NCBI GenBank assembly: GCA_013388905.1
Contig: JACAEI010000047.1
Span: 1 to 50,688 of the forward strand
Origin: Candidatus Bathyarchaeota archaeon
GTDB taxonomy: Archaea; Thermoproteota; Bathyarchaeia; Bathyarchaeales; Bathycorpusculaceae
DNA length: 50,688 nt
Direction: 5' to 3'
Shown here: positions 42,807 to 49,814 of the stretch, in pieces
How positions within the stretch are numbered: the first letter of the stretch is position 1
Layout of the letters: each line of letters opens with the position of its first letter
The notes under the pieces: generated by a model
What the model saw: the letters and a program-made list of their open reading frames with translations, nothing else
What the model was told of the DNA's origin: nothing
Database searches by the model: none
Made by a program: the position numbers and the translations under genes

Positions 42807-43835
42807 TTATGGCGCTATGGCTATTTTTATTTCTGTTTTTGACGTACTGAGAATTTCAAAAGCTTTTTTGATGTTTTCGAGCTTCATTTTTCTGGTTATA
42901 AGTGACTTCACGTCAATAGTTTTCGAAGCTATCAAGTTCAAAGCTTTTCTAAAATGCAACGGCGTTGTATGAAAAGCGCCTAAGACTTTCACTTCGCCAT
43001 AATGCAGTAGCTCTGCGTTAAGCCTTATTTCTGCGCCGGGTGGGCATCCGCCAAACTCTAAGACTGTTCCGCCTTTTCTGACAAGCCTCAAAGCTTGTTC
43101 CCATGTAGCTGGCAATCCTATTGCCTCAATTACAATATCAGCGCCATATCCACCAGTAAGCTGCTTAACCGCTTCTATAACATGAGTTTTTCCAGCGTTA
43201 ATAGTCTCATCAGCACCCATCTTTTCTGCAAAACTTAGCCTTTCCTCAACAAGGTCAATAATTATCGTTTTTTCTGCACCCATCTTCTTCACAGTCAACA
43301 AATGCAACAATCCTATTGGCCCAGCACCTATAATTGCCACAGTATCGCCCAGTTTCACACTTGCCTCTTCAACACCATGCAACACACACGCTAAAGGCTC
43401 AGTTAAAGCTGCTTCCTCGTAAGACACGTGTCCTGGAATTTCTTGCATGTTCACCAAAACCATGCGCGCAGGAACCTTAATGTACTCAGCATAAGCACCC
43501 CAAAGCCAAATCATATTCTCACAAAGATTATACTTGCCTCTTTGACACATGGAGCAATGCAGACAAGGCGCACTATTGCCAGCGCGAACATGCATGCCCT
43601 TTGTTGGCCAGTCTAAACCCTCGCCTATTTCAACAACTTCGCCAGCCCACTCATGCCCAAAAATGGTCGGAAGCCTAATCACCTTCTCAACATAGCCACG
43701 CTGAAAAATCTTCAAATCAGTGCCACATGTAGTAGCCGCTTTGACCTTAACAAGAACTTCTCCAGCTTCAACTTCGGGCTTGGGGACATCCTCAATTCTC
43801 AAGTCCCTCACGCCATAAAGCATAGCCGCTCTCAT
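42807..43835 (-). CDS. Zinc-dependent alcohol (polyol/butanediol-type) dehydrogenase 1
   Basis: The 342-residue MDR enzyme has the catalytic zinc cysteine in ATTCGTDLKIF, GHEWAGEVVEIG, structural-zinc cysteines CLHCSMCQRGKYNLC, and a Rossmann IIGAGPIGLLHLLTVKKMG. It resembles threonine/sorbitol/2,3-butanediol dehydrogenases. It is six bases downstream of a second such gene, so they are co-transcribed. Confidence 0.87.
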   Translation of the reverse strand: MRAAMLYGVRDLRIEDVPKPEVEAGEVLVKVKAATTCGTDLKIFQRGYVEKVIRLPTIFGHEWAGEVVEIGEGLDWPTKGMHVRAGNSAPCLHCSMCQRGKYNLCENMIWLWGAYAEYIKVPARMVLVNMQEIPGHVSYEEAALTEPLACVLHGVEEASVKLGDTVAIIGAGPIGLLHLLTVKKMGAEKTIIIDLVEERLSFAEKMGADETINAGKTHVIEAVKQLTGGYGADIVIEAIGLPATWEQALRLVRKGGTVLEFGGCPPGAEIRLNAELLHYGEVKVLGAFHTTPLHFRKALNLIASKTIDVKSLITRKMKLENIKKAFEILSTSKTEIKIAIAP

Positions 43836-43841
43836 TTCACA

Positions 43842-44867
43842 TCACTCATTCAAAACCATAACTTTCAAGCTTTCTTTACTCTCTCGAGCTGCTTTAAACG
43901 CTTCTGCCGCCTCAACAAGCCTAAAACGATGCGTAATCAAATCCCTCACACAAATCATGCCAGACTTAATCAACTCTAAAGCAGCTCTCGTCTCCAAATG
44001 CGAAGTAGAATAAGACGGAATTATCCAGATCTCAGAAAAAAACAAGTCCTTAGGACTTATATGTAAATATTTTCCAACTTCAACAGGTGCAAAAACGCAT
44101 AATTTTCCACCTTTTCGACACGCATCTAAACCAGTTTTATACGCCTCTAAACTTGGAGCAGTTACAACTACAATGTCAACTCCTCTGCCATCAGTTTCAG
44201 ACTTAACAACACCAGCCAAATCCTCCCTCATAGAATTAACAATTTCATCAGCGCCAAAATGCCTTGCAACATTAAGCCGATAATCAACTACGTCACTAGC
44301 AAAAGTTTTTGCAGCGCCAAAAATTTTAGACAAAGCCACATGAATCAATCCAATAGCTCCAACGCCTATAACTGCTACTGAATCACCCGTTTGGATGCCA
44401 CATTTCTTAAGCGCTCTTACGCAACAACCCACTGGCTCAATAAAAGTAGCTTCCTCAAAAGTTATAGTCTCCGGAATTTTCAAAGTGTCTATTTTAAGAT
44501 TCGACGCAGGAACTTTGAAGTATTCTGCGAAGCCGCCAGGCTTAATGTTTGTATTATGAAACTGTTCACACAGTGTGTAGTCGCCACGCAGGCAGTAGTG
44601 GCAGTTTAAACAGGCTACATGGTGATGAACAAAAACCTTGTCTCCAACATCAAAATCCTTAACTTTTCCGCCTTTCTTTGCGATTATTCCGGCTGGTTCG
44701 TGTCCAAGAACTAGTGGCGCACGACTTTTCAAATACCAATCCATAAGATCTGAGCCGCATATTCCACATGCTTTCATCTCAACTAAGGCTTCATCTTCAG
44801 CTATTTCCGGAATGAGCTTTTCCTCTATACGTATATCGTTTTCGCCGTAGTACATGGCAACTTTCAT
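43842..44867 (-). CDS. Zinc-dependent alcohol (polyol/butanediol-type) dehydrogenase 2
   Basis: The 341-residue enzyme has CGICGSDLMDW (catalytic zinc), GHEPAGIIAKKG, CLNCHYCLRGDYTLC (structural zinc), and VIGVGAIGLIHVALSKIFGA. It is clearly a paralogue of the following gene but is not a recent copy. Substrates are probably polyols or diols. It lies near an acetoin/pyruvate dehydrogenase-type operon on the same strand, separated by one plus-strand gene. Confidence 0.87.
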   Translation of the reverse strand: MKVAMYYGENDIRIEEKLIPEIAEDEALVEMKACGICGSDLMDWYLKSRAPLVLGHEPAGIIAKKGGKVKDFDVGDKVFVHHHVACLNCHYCLRGDYTLCEQFHNTNIKPGGFAEYFKVPASNLKIDTLKIPETITFEEATFIEPVGCCVRALKKCGIQTGDSVAVIGVGAIGLIHVALSKIFGAAKTFASDVVDYRLNVARHFGADEIVNSMREDLAGVVKSETDGRGVDIVVVTAPSLEAYKTGLDACRKGGKLCVFAPVEVGKYLHISPKDLFFSEIWIIPSYSTSHLETRAALELIKSGMICVRDLITHRFRLVEAAEAFKAARESKESLKVMVLNE

Positions 44868-44997
44868 TTGGACTCAACGGTTTCTCTATTGTGGCAAGCA
44901 CTTAAGACTTTCCGAAAAACGCTTCAACGCCTAACAAAAGAAAACATGATGATGAATCTTCTCTCTGCTTAGATGTTCAAAATATGGAAATAACCCT

Positions 44998-45006
44998 TTT
45001 ATTAAA
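44998..45006 (+). promoter_or_regulatory. TATA box of the two-helix membrane protein gene
   Basis: TTTATTAAA lies about 21-29 bases before the ATG at 45027, indicating a leaderless transcript. Confidence 0.5.
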
Positions 45007-45026
45007 GGCGCCACACACGTTCTTTC

Positions 45027-45380
45027 ATGAAATCCCAAAGGAAAGCAGAAAAGACGGAGAGAAACGCTGGCTACGCGCTTCTCGCAATTGGACTAGCCTT
45101 CATAATCTTCCCTGCACTTGTAGTCTTTGCCATGTTCCTAAGTGGCGCACAGATTCCTCAGTTCGTACCGATTCCGCCGAGTGATCCAAACGGGTACATC
45201 ACAGCGGTCGCCTTGTTCAGCAACGTTTGCCTAGCATTCGTCATCATCATAGTTGTGATCTGGGCGGGCTCCATAATCACAAGCCGTGGCGTCACATTGA
45301 TCAAAGACGTTAAGCTGAAATTAGTTAGAAAAAGTCTGCGTGAAATGGCTGAACTTGCTGAGAAAAGCGCTGAAAACTGA
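45027..45380 (+). CDS. Two-helix membrane protein
   Basis: The 117-residue product has a basic start (MKSQRKAEKTERNAGY), a membrane helix (about 17-38), an external proline-rich loop (QIPQFVPIPPSDPNGY), a second helix (about 61-84), and a charged cytoplasmic tail. It is nested between the alcohol dehydrogenase pair and the E2 gene but on the opposite strand, with its own promoter. Family unknown. Confidence 0.72.
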   Translation: MKSQRKAEKTERNAGYALLAIGLAFIIFPALVVFAMFLSGAQIPQFVPIPPSDPNGYITAVALFSNVCLAFVIIIVVIWAGSIITSRGVTLIKDVKLKLVRKSLREMAELAEKSAEN

Positions 45381-45386
45381 GAGGGC

Positions 45387-46502
45387 TTAGCTTTCGTTTT
45401 CAAGCTCCCTAGCCTGTTCAATTCTTTGTTTGATGTTGCGTAGAAAATCGGCTGCTGGGGCACCGTCTACGATTCTGTGGTCGTATGAAAGGCTTAGGGT
45501 CATCATTGGTTTAGCGACCACATTTCCATTAATGATTATTGGCTTTTCGGTTATTTTGCCTATGCCTAGTATGGCGGCTTCTGGGGGATTAATTATGGGT
45601 GTGAAGGATTCGACGTCATACATGCCTAGGTTGGATATTGTGAATGTTCCGCCTGTTATGTCTTCTTTTGCTAGTTTTCCTTGTCTGGCTTTTTCAGTCA
45701 ATTCGCGTATAGTAGTGTCAATTTCTTTTAGAGGTTTTTTGTCGGCGTTTCGTATGACTGGAACAACTAAGCCGTTTTCTGTGGCGACAGCCAATCCAAC
45801 GTTTACGTCTTCATAGATTTTTATGCGGTCTCCTTCCATCGTTGAGTTGATGATGGGGTGTCCGCGTAGGGCTTTTGCAGTGGCTCTGACTATGATGGCT
45901 GTGTATGAGACTTGAAGTGCTTCGTGTAGTTTTGTGGCGTTGGAGACGTCGACTGTCATCATTAGTGTGCTGTGTGGTGCTGTTTTGAAGCTTGTGGATA
46001 CTCGTTCTGCGGAGATTTTTCTGAATCCGCTTAGTTGGATGATTTCTTTGACTTTTGGGGTAAGCACGCTGGTTTCTTCAATGAATTTCTTGATGTCTTC
46101 TTCGACTACTCTACCTTCGGGTCCGCTTCCTTTAACGAGTGACAGGTCTACTCCGTGTTCTTTAGCAAGGCGTTTAGCGGCTGGCGAGGCTAAAATTCTC
46201 TTTTCTTTTTCCTCAAATGAAGGCGGAGCTTCGGTGATGATTTCTGTTTCTGAAAATGGTTCGTCTGGCGCGGTTATAACGGCTAAGACTGCGTTGACTG
46301 GTGCGTCGACGCCTTCTTCTATGAGGATTTTGCGGAGTATGCCCGTAGCTGGTGCTTCTAGGTCGTAGGTGGCTTTTTCTGAAATTACTTCAACTATTGG
46401 TTCATCTTTTTCTACGGTTTCGCCTTCTTGTTTGTACCATTTGCCAACTGTGCCTTCTTTCATGGTTAAGCTGAGTTTTGGCATAACGACTTTCGTTACC
46501 AT
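45387..46502 (-). CDS. Dihydrolipoamide acyltransferase (E2) of a 2-oxo acid/acetoin dehydrogenase
   Basis: The 371-residue protein has one lipoyl domain with Lys43 in EVISEKATYDLEAPATG, a peripheral subunit-binding domain (RILASPAAKRLAKEHGVDLS then LVKGSGPEGRVVEEDI) and a catalytic domain ending SYDHRIVDGAPAADFL, with His342 and Asp346. It transfers the acyl group to CoA. It overlaps the E1 beta gene by seven bases. The single lipoyl domain and size are common for acetoin, pyruvate and branched-chain complexes. Confidence 0.93.
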   Translation of the reverse strand: MVTKVVMPKLSLTMKEGTVGKWYKQEGETVEKDEPIVEVISEKATYDLEAPATGILRKILIEEGVDAPVNAVLAVITAPDEPFSETEIITEAPPSFEEKEKRILASPAAKRLAKEHGVDLSLVKGSGPEGRVVEEDIKKFIEETSVLTPKVKEIIQLSGFRKISAERVSTSFKTAPHSTLMMTVDVSNATKLHEALQVSYTAIIVRATAKALRGHPIINSTMEGDRIKIYEDVNVGLAVATENGLVVPVIRNADKKPLKEIDTTIRELTEKARQGKLAKEDITGGTFTISNLGMYDVESFTPIINPPEAAILGIGKITEKPIIINGNVVAKPMMTLSLSYDHRIVDGAPAADFLRNIKQRIEQARELENES

Positions 46503-47482
46503 GTTTGGAGCACTTCCTTCAAGGCTTTTATTATGGTTTTTTCATTTGGAATCACGTATTGCTCTAAGGGTGGGCTGAATGGGATAGGTGTGTCGGGTTC
46601 GGCTACTCGTTTTATTGGTGCGTCCAGGTAGTCTACGGCGTGTTCAGCTGCTATTGCGGCGATTTCTGCGCTTACGCCTGCTGTTTTGCAGTCTTCAGTC
46701 ACAATTATGAGTCTGCCTGTCTTCTTGACTGATTTGATTATTGCTTGTGTATCTAAGGGTGTTAATGTTCTGGGGTCGATGATTTCTGCGTTTATGGCGT
46801 TTTCTTTTTCAAGTTGTTTTGCTGCGTTTAAGGCTTTGTGCACCATGTATAGTGTGGCTACGATTGTTACGTCTTCGCCTTCTCGTTTGGTGTCTGCTTT
46901 TCCGAATGGTATGGTGTATTCTTGTTCTGGTACTTCGCCTTCGATTGGGTATAAGAGTTTGTGTTCGCAGAACACTGTTGGGTTGTTGCCGCGTATGGCG
47001 GTTTTTAGTAAGCCTTTTGCGTCGTATGGTGTGGAGGGTACCGCTACGTGTAGTCCGGGTGTGTGCATGAACCATGCTTCTAGGCTTTGTGAATGATGCG
47101 ATGCAATGTTTACGCCTGCGCCGAATGGTGTTCTAATTACCATGGGGCATTTGGCTTGTGCGCCGAACATGTAGCGTATTTTTGCGGCTTGGTTGGCTAT
47201 TTGGTCCATGGCTAATGCTGTTAAGTCGCCGAACATGATTTCTGCGACGGGGCATGTGCCCGTGATCGCTGCGCCGACGGCTGTGCCGATTATGGCGTTT
47301 TCGCTTATGGGTGTGTCGCGGACTCTTTCTTCGCCGAATTCTTCTGCTAAGCCTTCGGTGACTTTGAATGCTCCGCCCCAATATTTGCCGATGTCTTCGC
47401 CGAGTAGGAAGACTGTTGGGTCGCGTTTCATTTCTTCGCGTAGGGCTTCGCGTAATGCGTCTCTGTAGGTTATTTTACGCAT
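46496..47482 (-). CDS. E1 beta subunit of a TPP-dependent dehydrogenase
   Basis: The 328-residue protein begins KITYRDALREALREEMKRDP and has VFLLGEDIGKYWGGAFKVTE, the E1 beta metal-site segment TCPVAEIMFGDLTALAMDQI, RTPFGAGVNIASHHSQSLEA, and the C-terminal transketolase fold VTEDCKTAGVSAEIAAIAAE. Together with E1 alpha it decarboxylates the 2-oxo acid or cleaves acetoin. It overlaps both neighbours by seven to eight bases, so the operon is tightly coupled. Confidence 0.94.
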   Translation of the reverse strand: MRKITYRDALREALREEMKRDPTVFLLGEDIGKYWGGAFKVTEGLAEEFGEERVRDTPISENAIIGTAVGAAITGTCPVAEIMFGDLTALAMDQIANQAAKIRYMFGAQAKCPMVIRTPFGAGVNIASHHSQSLEAWFMHTPGLHVAVPSTPYDAKGLLKTAIRGNNPTVFCEHKLLYPIEGEVPEQEYTIPFGKADTKREGEDVTIVATLYMVHKALNAAKQLEKENAINAEIIDPRTLTPLDTQAIIKSVKKTGRLIIVTEDCKTAGVSAEIAAIAAEHAVDYLDAPIKRVAEPDTPIPFSPPLEQYVIPNEKTIIKALKEVLQTW

Positions 47483-47696
47483 TTTTTTGTTTCTCCTCTT
47501 CTTTGGGTAGGTGGGAGATTGCTACGAGTATGAGGCCGGGGATGAAGATGAAGATGCCGATTATGAGCAGGATTGTGATTGTTCCTAGGTCTTTGTTTGG
47601 CATGTTCAATAGAATAGCAACTATGACTAGGAATGGGAGCGCTAATGCTTCGAGTACTAGTCCGATGATTTTTTCGTTGTTTGTCATTTTTTTCAT
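47475..47696 (-). CDS. Small two-helix membrane protein inside the dehydrogenase operon
   Basis: The 73-residue frame has helices at about 10-28 and 36-58 with a short loop between them and a charged tail HLPKEEEKQKNA. AAGGAG lies upstream; because the first ATG is only two bases from it, the in-frame ATG three codons on (MTNNEKII) is a likely start. It follows E1 alpha by eight bases and overlaps E1 beta by eight bases, so it must be co-translated. No family is recognised; it might tether the complex to the membrane, which is inference only. Confidence 0.7.
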   Translation of the reverse strand: MKKMTNNEKIIGLVLEALALPFLVIVAILLNMPNKDLGTITILLIIGIFIFIPGLILVAISHLPKEEEKQKNA

Positions 47697-47704
47697 TTCT
47701 CCTT

Positions 47705-48670
47705 TTAGGCGTAGATGTCTTCTAGGGCTTCTTCGGGGTTTGGCGTTGGGCTTTCCATGGCGAATTTGACAGCCTCCTCAATTTTGGTTTGGGCTTGTTT
47801 TTCTATTTGTTGGATTTCTTGTTCTGTTAGGGTTTTTGTTTCTATTAAGTGCTGTTTGAGGCGTTTGATTGGGTCTTTTTTGAGCCATTCTTCGACTTCT
47901 TGTTTGGGTCGGTATTTGGCTGGGTCTACACGTGAATGTCCTTTTAGCCTGTAGGTTTTGCATTCGATTAGGGTTGGTCCTTCGCCTTTTCGTGCTTGCC
48001 CTGCGGCTTTTTGTGAGGCTTTGTATACGGCTATGACGTCGTTTCCGTCTACTGTTACTCCAGGGATTCCGTAGGCTGCTGCTCTGTCACTGATGTTTTC
48101 TATTGCCATTACGCGGGATTGGCGGGTGCCCATGGCGTATAGGTTGTTTTCACATACGAAGATTACTGGTAAGCACCATGTTGCTGCCATGTTTATGCTT
48201 TCGTGGAATGTGCCTTGGTTTGATGCGCCTTCTCCGAAGAAACAAGCTACGATTTGCGATGTGTTTCTTAGTTTGGCGGATAGGGCTGCGCCTACTGCAA
48301 TTGGTAAGCCTGCGCCTACTACTGCGGTTGCGCCCATCATGCCTATGTTGAAGTCTGCTATGTGCATGCTGCCACCTTTGCCTTTGCAGTAGCCTGTTTT
48401 TTTGCCTAGGATTTCTGCCATGGTGCGGTTTAAGTCAGCGCCTTTGGCTATGCAGTGTCCGTGACCACGATGTGTACTCGTAATATAATCATCTTTGTTT
48501 AGTGCTGTGCAGACGCCTACGGCTACGGCTTCTTCGCCGAGGTAAAGGTGAATGGTGCCTGGAACAAGGTTTTGAGCGTAAAGTTCGAAGACTTTTTCTT
48601 CAAAAAAACGAATTTCAATCATCTTCCCAAACATTTCAATAAGCTTCTCTTTGGTTAGGCTAGTTGTCAA
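47705..48670 (-). CDS. E1 alpha subunit of a TPP-dependent (acetoin/pyruvate-type) dehydrogenase
   Basis: The 321-residue protein matches AcoA/PdhA: KMIEIRFFEEKVFELYAQNL, GTIHLYLGEEAVAVGV, THRGHGHCIAKGADLN, GKGGSMHIADFNIGMMGATA, and the TPP motif FFGEGASNQGTFHESINM with CENN. The compact length and GTIHLYLGEEAVAVG resemble acetoin dehydrogenase E1 alpha most, but substrate cannot be settled from sequence. It starts with TTG after AAGGGAAA; a TATA-like TGTTTATAGG is about 40 bases upstream. Confidence 0.93.
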   Translation of the reverse strand: MTTSLTKEKLIEMFGKMIEIRFFEEKVFELYAQNLVPGTIHLYLGEEAVAVGVCTALNKDDYITSTHRGHGHCIAKGADLNRTMAEILGKKTGYCKGKGGSMHIADFNIGMMGATAVVGAGLPIAVGAALSAKLRNTSQIVACFFGEGASNQGTFHESINMAATWCLPVIFVCENNLYAMGTRQSRVMAIENISDRAAAYGIPGVTVDGNDVIAVYKASQKAAGQARKGEGPTLIECKTYRLKGHSRVDPAKYRPKQEVEEWLKKDPIKRLKQHLIETKTLTEQEIQQIEKQAQTKIEEAVKFAMESPTPNPEEALEDIYA

Positions 48671-48751
48671 TATGATTTCCCTTCTCTGAGGAAGTAGGTG
48701 GAATTCCTATAAACATATGCCCTTATATTATTTTGTTATTGCTAGATGCAA

Positions 48752-48775
48752 GTTTAAATCCTATCCCCCGCACCA
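48752..48775 (+). other. tRNA-3'-end-like sequence
   Basis: GTTTAAATCCTATCCCCCGC followed by ACCA looks like a T loop plus acceptor strand and CCA of a tRNA, but the T stem does not pair and no 5' half lies upstream. It may be a remnant left by an integration event at a tRNA gene, or chance. Low certainty. Confidence 0.25.
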
Positions 48776-48786
48776 TATATGAAAGG

Positions 48787-48880
48787 TTAAATTCGCTCAA
48801 ATTTCGCTCTTTTCGAGCGTAGAGTAGCAGAAAAACGACTTCAAAAATTAGGTCGCTTTTGATTTTACTTGAGCGTTTAA
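48787..48880. other. Nested inverted-repeat (three-way-junction-like) element
   Basis: An outer stem pairs CGCTCAA (48794-48800) with TTGAGCG (48869-48875), extended by TTAAA/TTTAA. Inside are a perfect hairpin CGCTC-TTTTC-GAGCG (48805-48819) and a second hairpin CGAC/GTCG (48836-48839, 48852-48855). The element lies between a tRNA-tail-like sequence and two unrecognised genes. It could be a small RNA, a recombination site or an operator cluster; all frames through it contain stops except one partial frame. Confidence 0.4.
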
Positions 48881-48937
48881 AACTGTCAACGGATTTAGGC
48901 AATTCTTATAACTTTCTTAAGGATTTAAATTATAAGC

Positions 48938-49126
48938 ATGGTCCAATTGGTGGTGCCGGAGTATTATCTATCTTCTTGGTTAATTCTTTGGTATTTTGGA
49001 AGCAGGTCGCGTGGAGAGATGGATATAGAAATCGGTAGTTTCAAAGATCCAGTATGGTTCCTACTTATCATATTTGGGTTATTTCTAATTGTGTTGGATG
49101 CCACCTTATCTGTTGTTAAGTGGTAA
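48938..49126 (+). CDS. Small membrane protein, unrecognised
   Basis: A 62-residue frame begins ATG about 27-36 bases after TCTTATAAC, as expected for a leaderless gene. It has a hydrophobic C-terminal helix (WFLLIIFGLFLIVLDATLSV) and an aromatic N-terminal part. An internal ATG at 49019 would give a 35-residue single-helix peptide. A second frame across 48823-49038 is also open and coding-like, so the true frame is uncertain. It ends 17 bases before the next gene, which has AAAGGAG. Confidence 0.45.
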   Translation: MVQLVVPEYYLSSWLILWYFGSRSRGEMDIEIGSFKDPVWFLLIIFGLFLIVLDATLSVVKW

Positions 49127-49143
49127 AAGGAGTTTATTAAGAA

Positions 49144-49659
49144 ATGAAAGTAGTGTTTGATGGTTATTGGATTTGGCTTTTGAGCGAAGAGAGACCTGGC
49201 TATACAATAACGGGGAAATACCTCTTTTTCTGCGAAAACAAAGACAAACTAATCGTGATAGCTACTAACGAAATCGAAAATCATGGATTCCATAAGGCTA
49301 AAGTGAACATGAATCTAATTGAGGGTCAAAATGAACATGTTCTATGCCTTTACTACAGAGATGATTCCCGAAAACATGAGCTTGCCGAAAGAAACAAACA
49401 AGAATATGGTGTCAAATACCGGTACTGGAAGAGTGAGGAAGCAACTCTGAAAGGTCAATATAGTAATGAATTCTTGAGCAAACTTCCAGAGTCTAAAAGA
49501 AGGCGTTTCACTTCAGAGAAGGAAATCATCGAGTTTAGGGACGAAAAGGGAGAAGTGATTCTGAGGCAATTACGTCTAAGAGGAAAGCGAAATCGAAAAA
49601 GCAAACTCGAAAATAAACTTCGGAAAGAGCCTAGCAGTCAGGATTCGAATATATCGTAA
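49144..49659 (+). CDS. Unrecognised protein of 171 residues
   Basis: The product starts MKVVFDGYWIWLLSEERPGY and reads like a compact alpha/beta domain (ITGKYLFFCENKDKLIVIAT, HVLCLYYRDDSRKHELAERN, VKYRYWKSEEATLKGQYSNE) followed by a basic, probably disordered tail (RLRGKRNRKSKLENKLRKEP). AAAGGAG stands 10 bases upstream. The first 120 residues have the regular feel of a conserved family, but I cannot name it. The upstream small membrane protein may be in the same operon. Confidence 0.65.
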   Translation: MKVVFDGYWIWLLSEERPGYTITGKYLFFCENKDKLIVIATNEIENHGFHKAKVNMNLIEGQNEHVLCLYYRDDSRKHELAERNKQEYGVKYRYWKSEEATLKGQYSNEFLSKLPESKRRRFTSEKEIIEFRDEKGEVILRQLRLRGKRNRKSKLENKLRKEPSSQDSNIS

Positions 49660-49814
49660 TGATATCAATCTAACTTGTTTCACCCAGAAAATCAGTTTCT
49701 ATCTGAGCATATTTGGTTCCTAATAGACTGGCTAGAGAGTGTTACACACAGGTACACGCAAAGCATATACAACTCTACATTGCATAATACATTAGTTGTT
49801 AAAGGTATGCTAGT

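Noticed and set aside
46809-47075. Arg/Thr-rich minus-strand frame (MVHAHTRTTRSGTLHTIRRK...)
   Set aside because: It is an off-frame reading of the A/C-rich E1 beta gene; Arg, His and Thr repeats are what that codon bias produces in a wrong frame.
47133-47381. Arg/His-rich minus-strand frame
   Set aside because: Same artefact within E1 beta.
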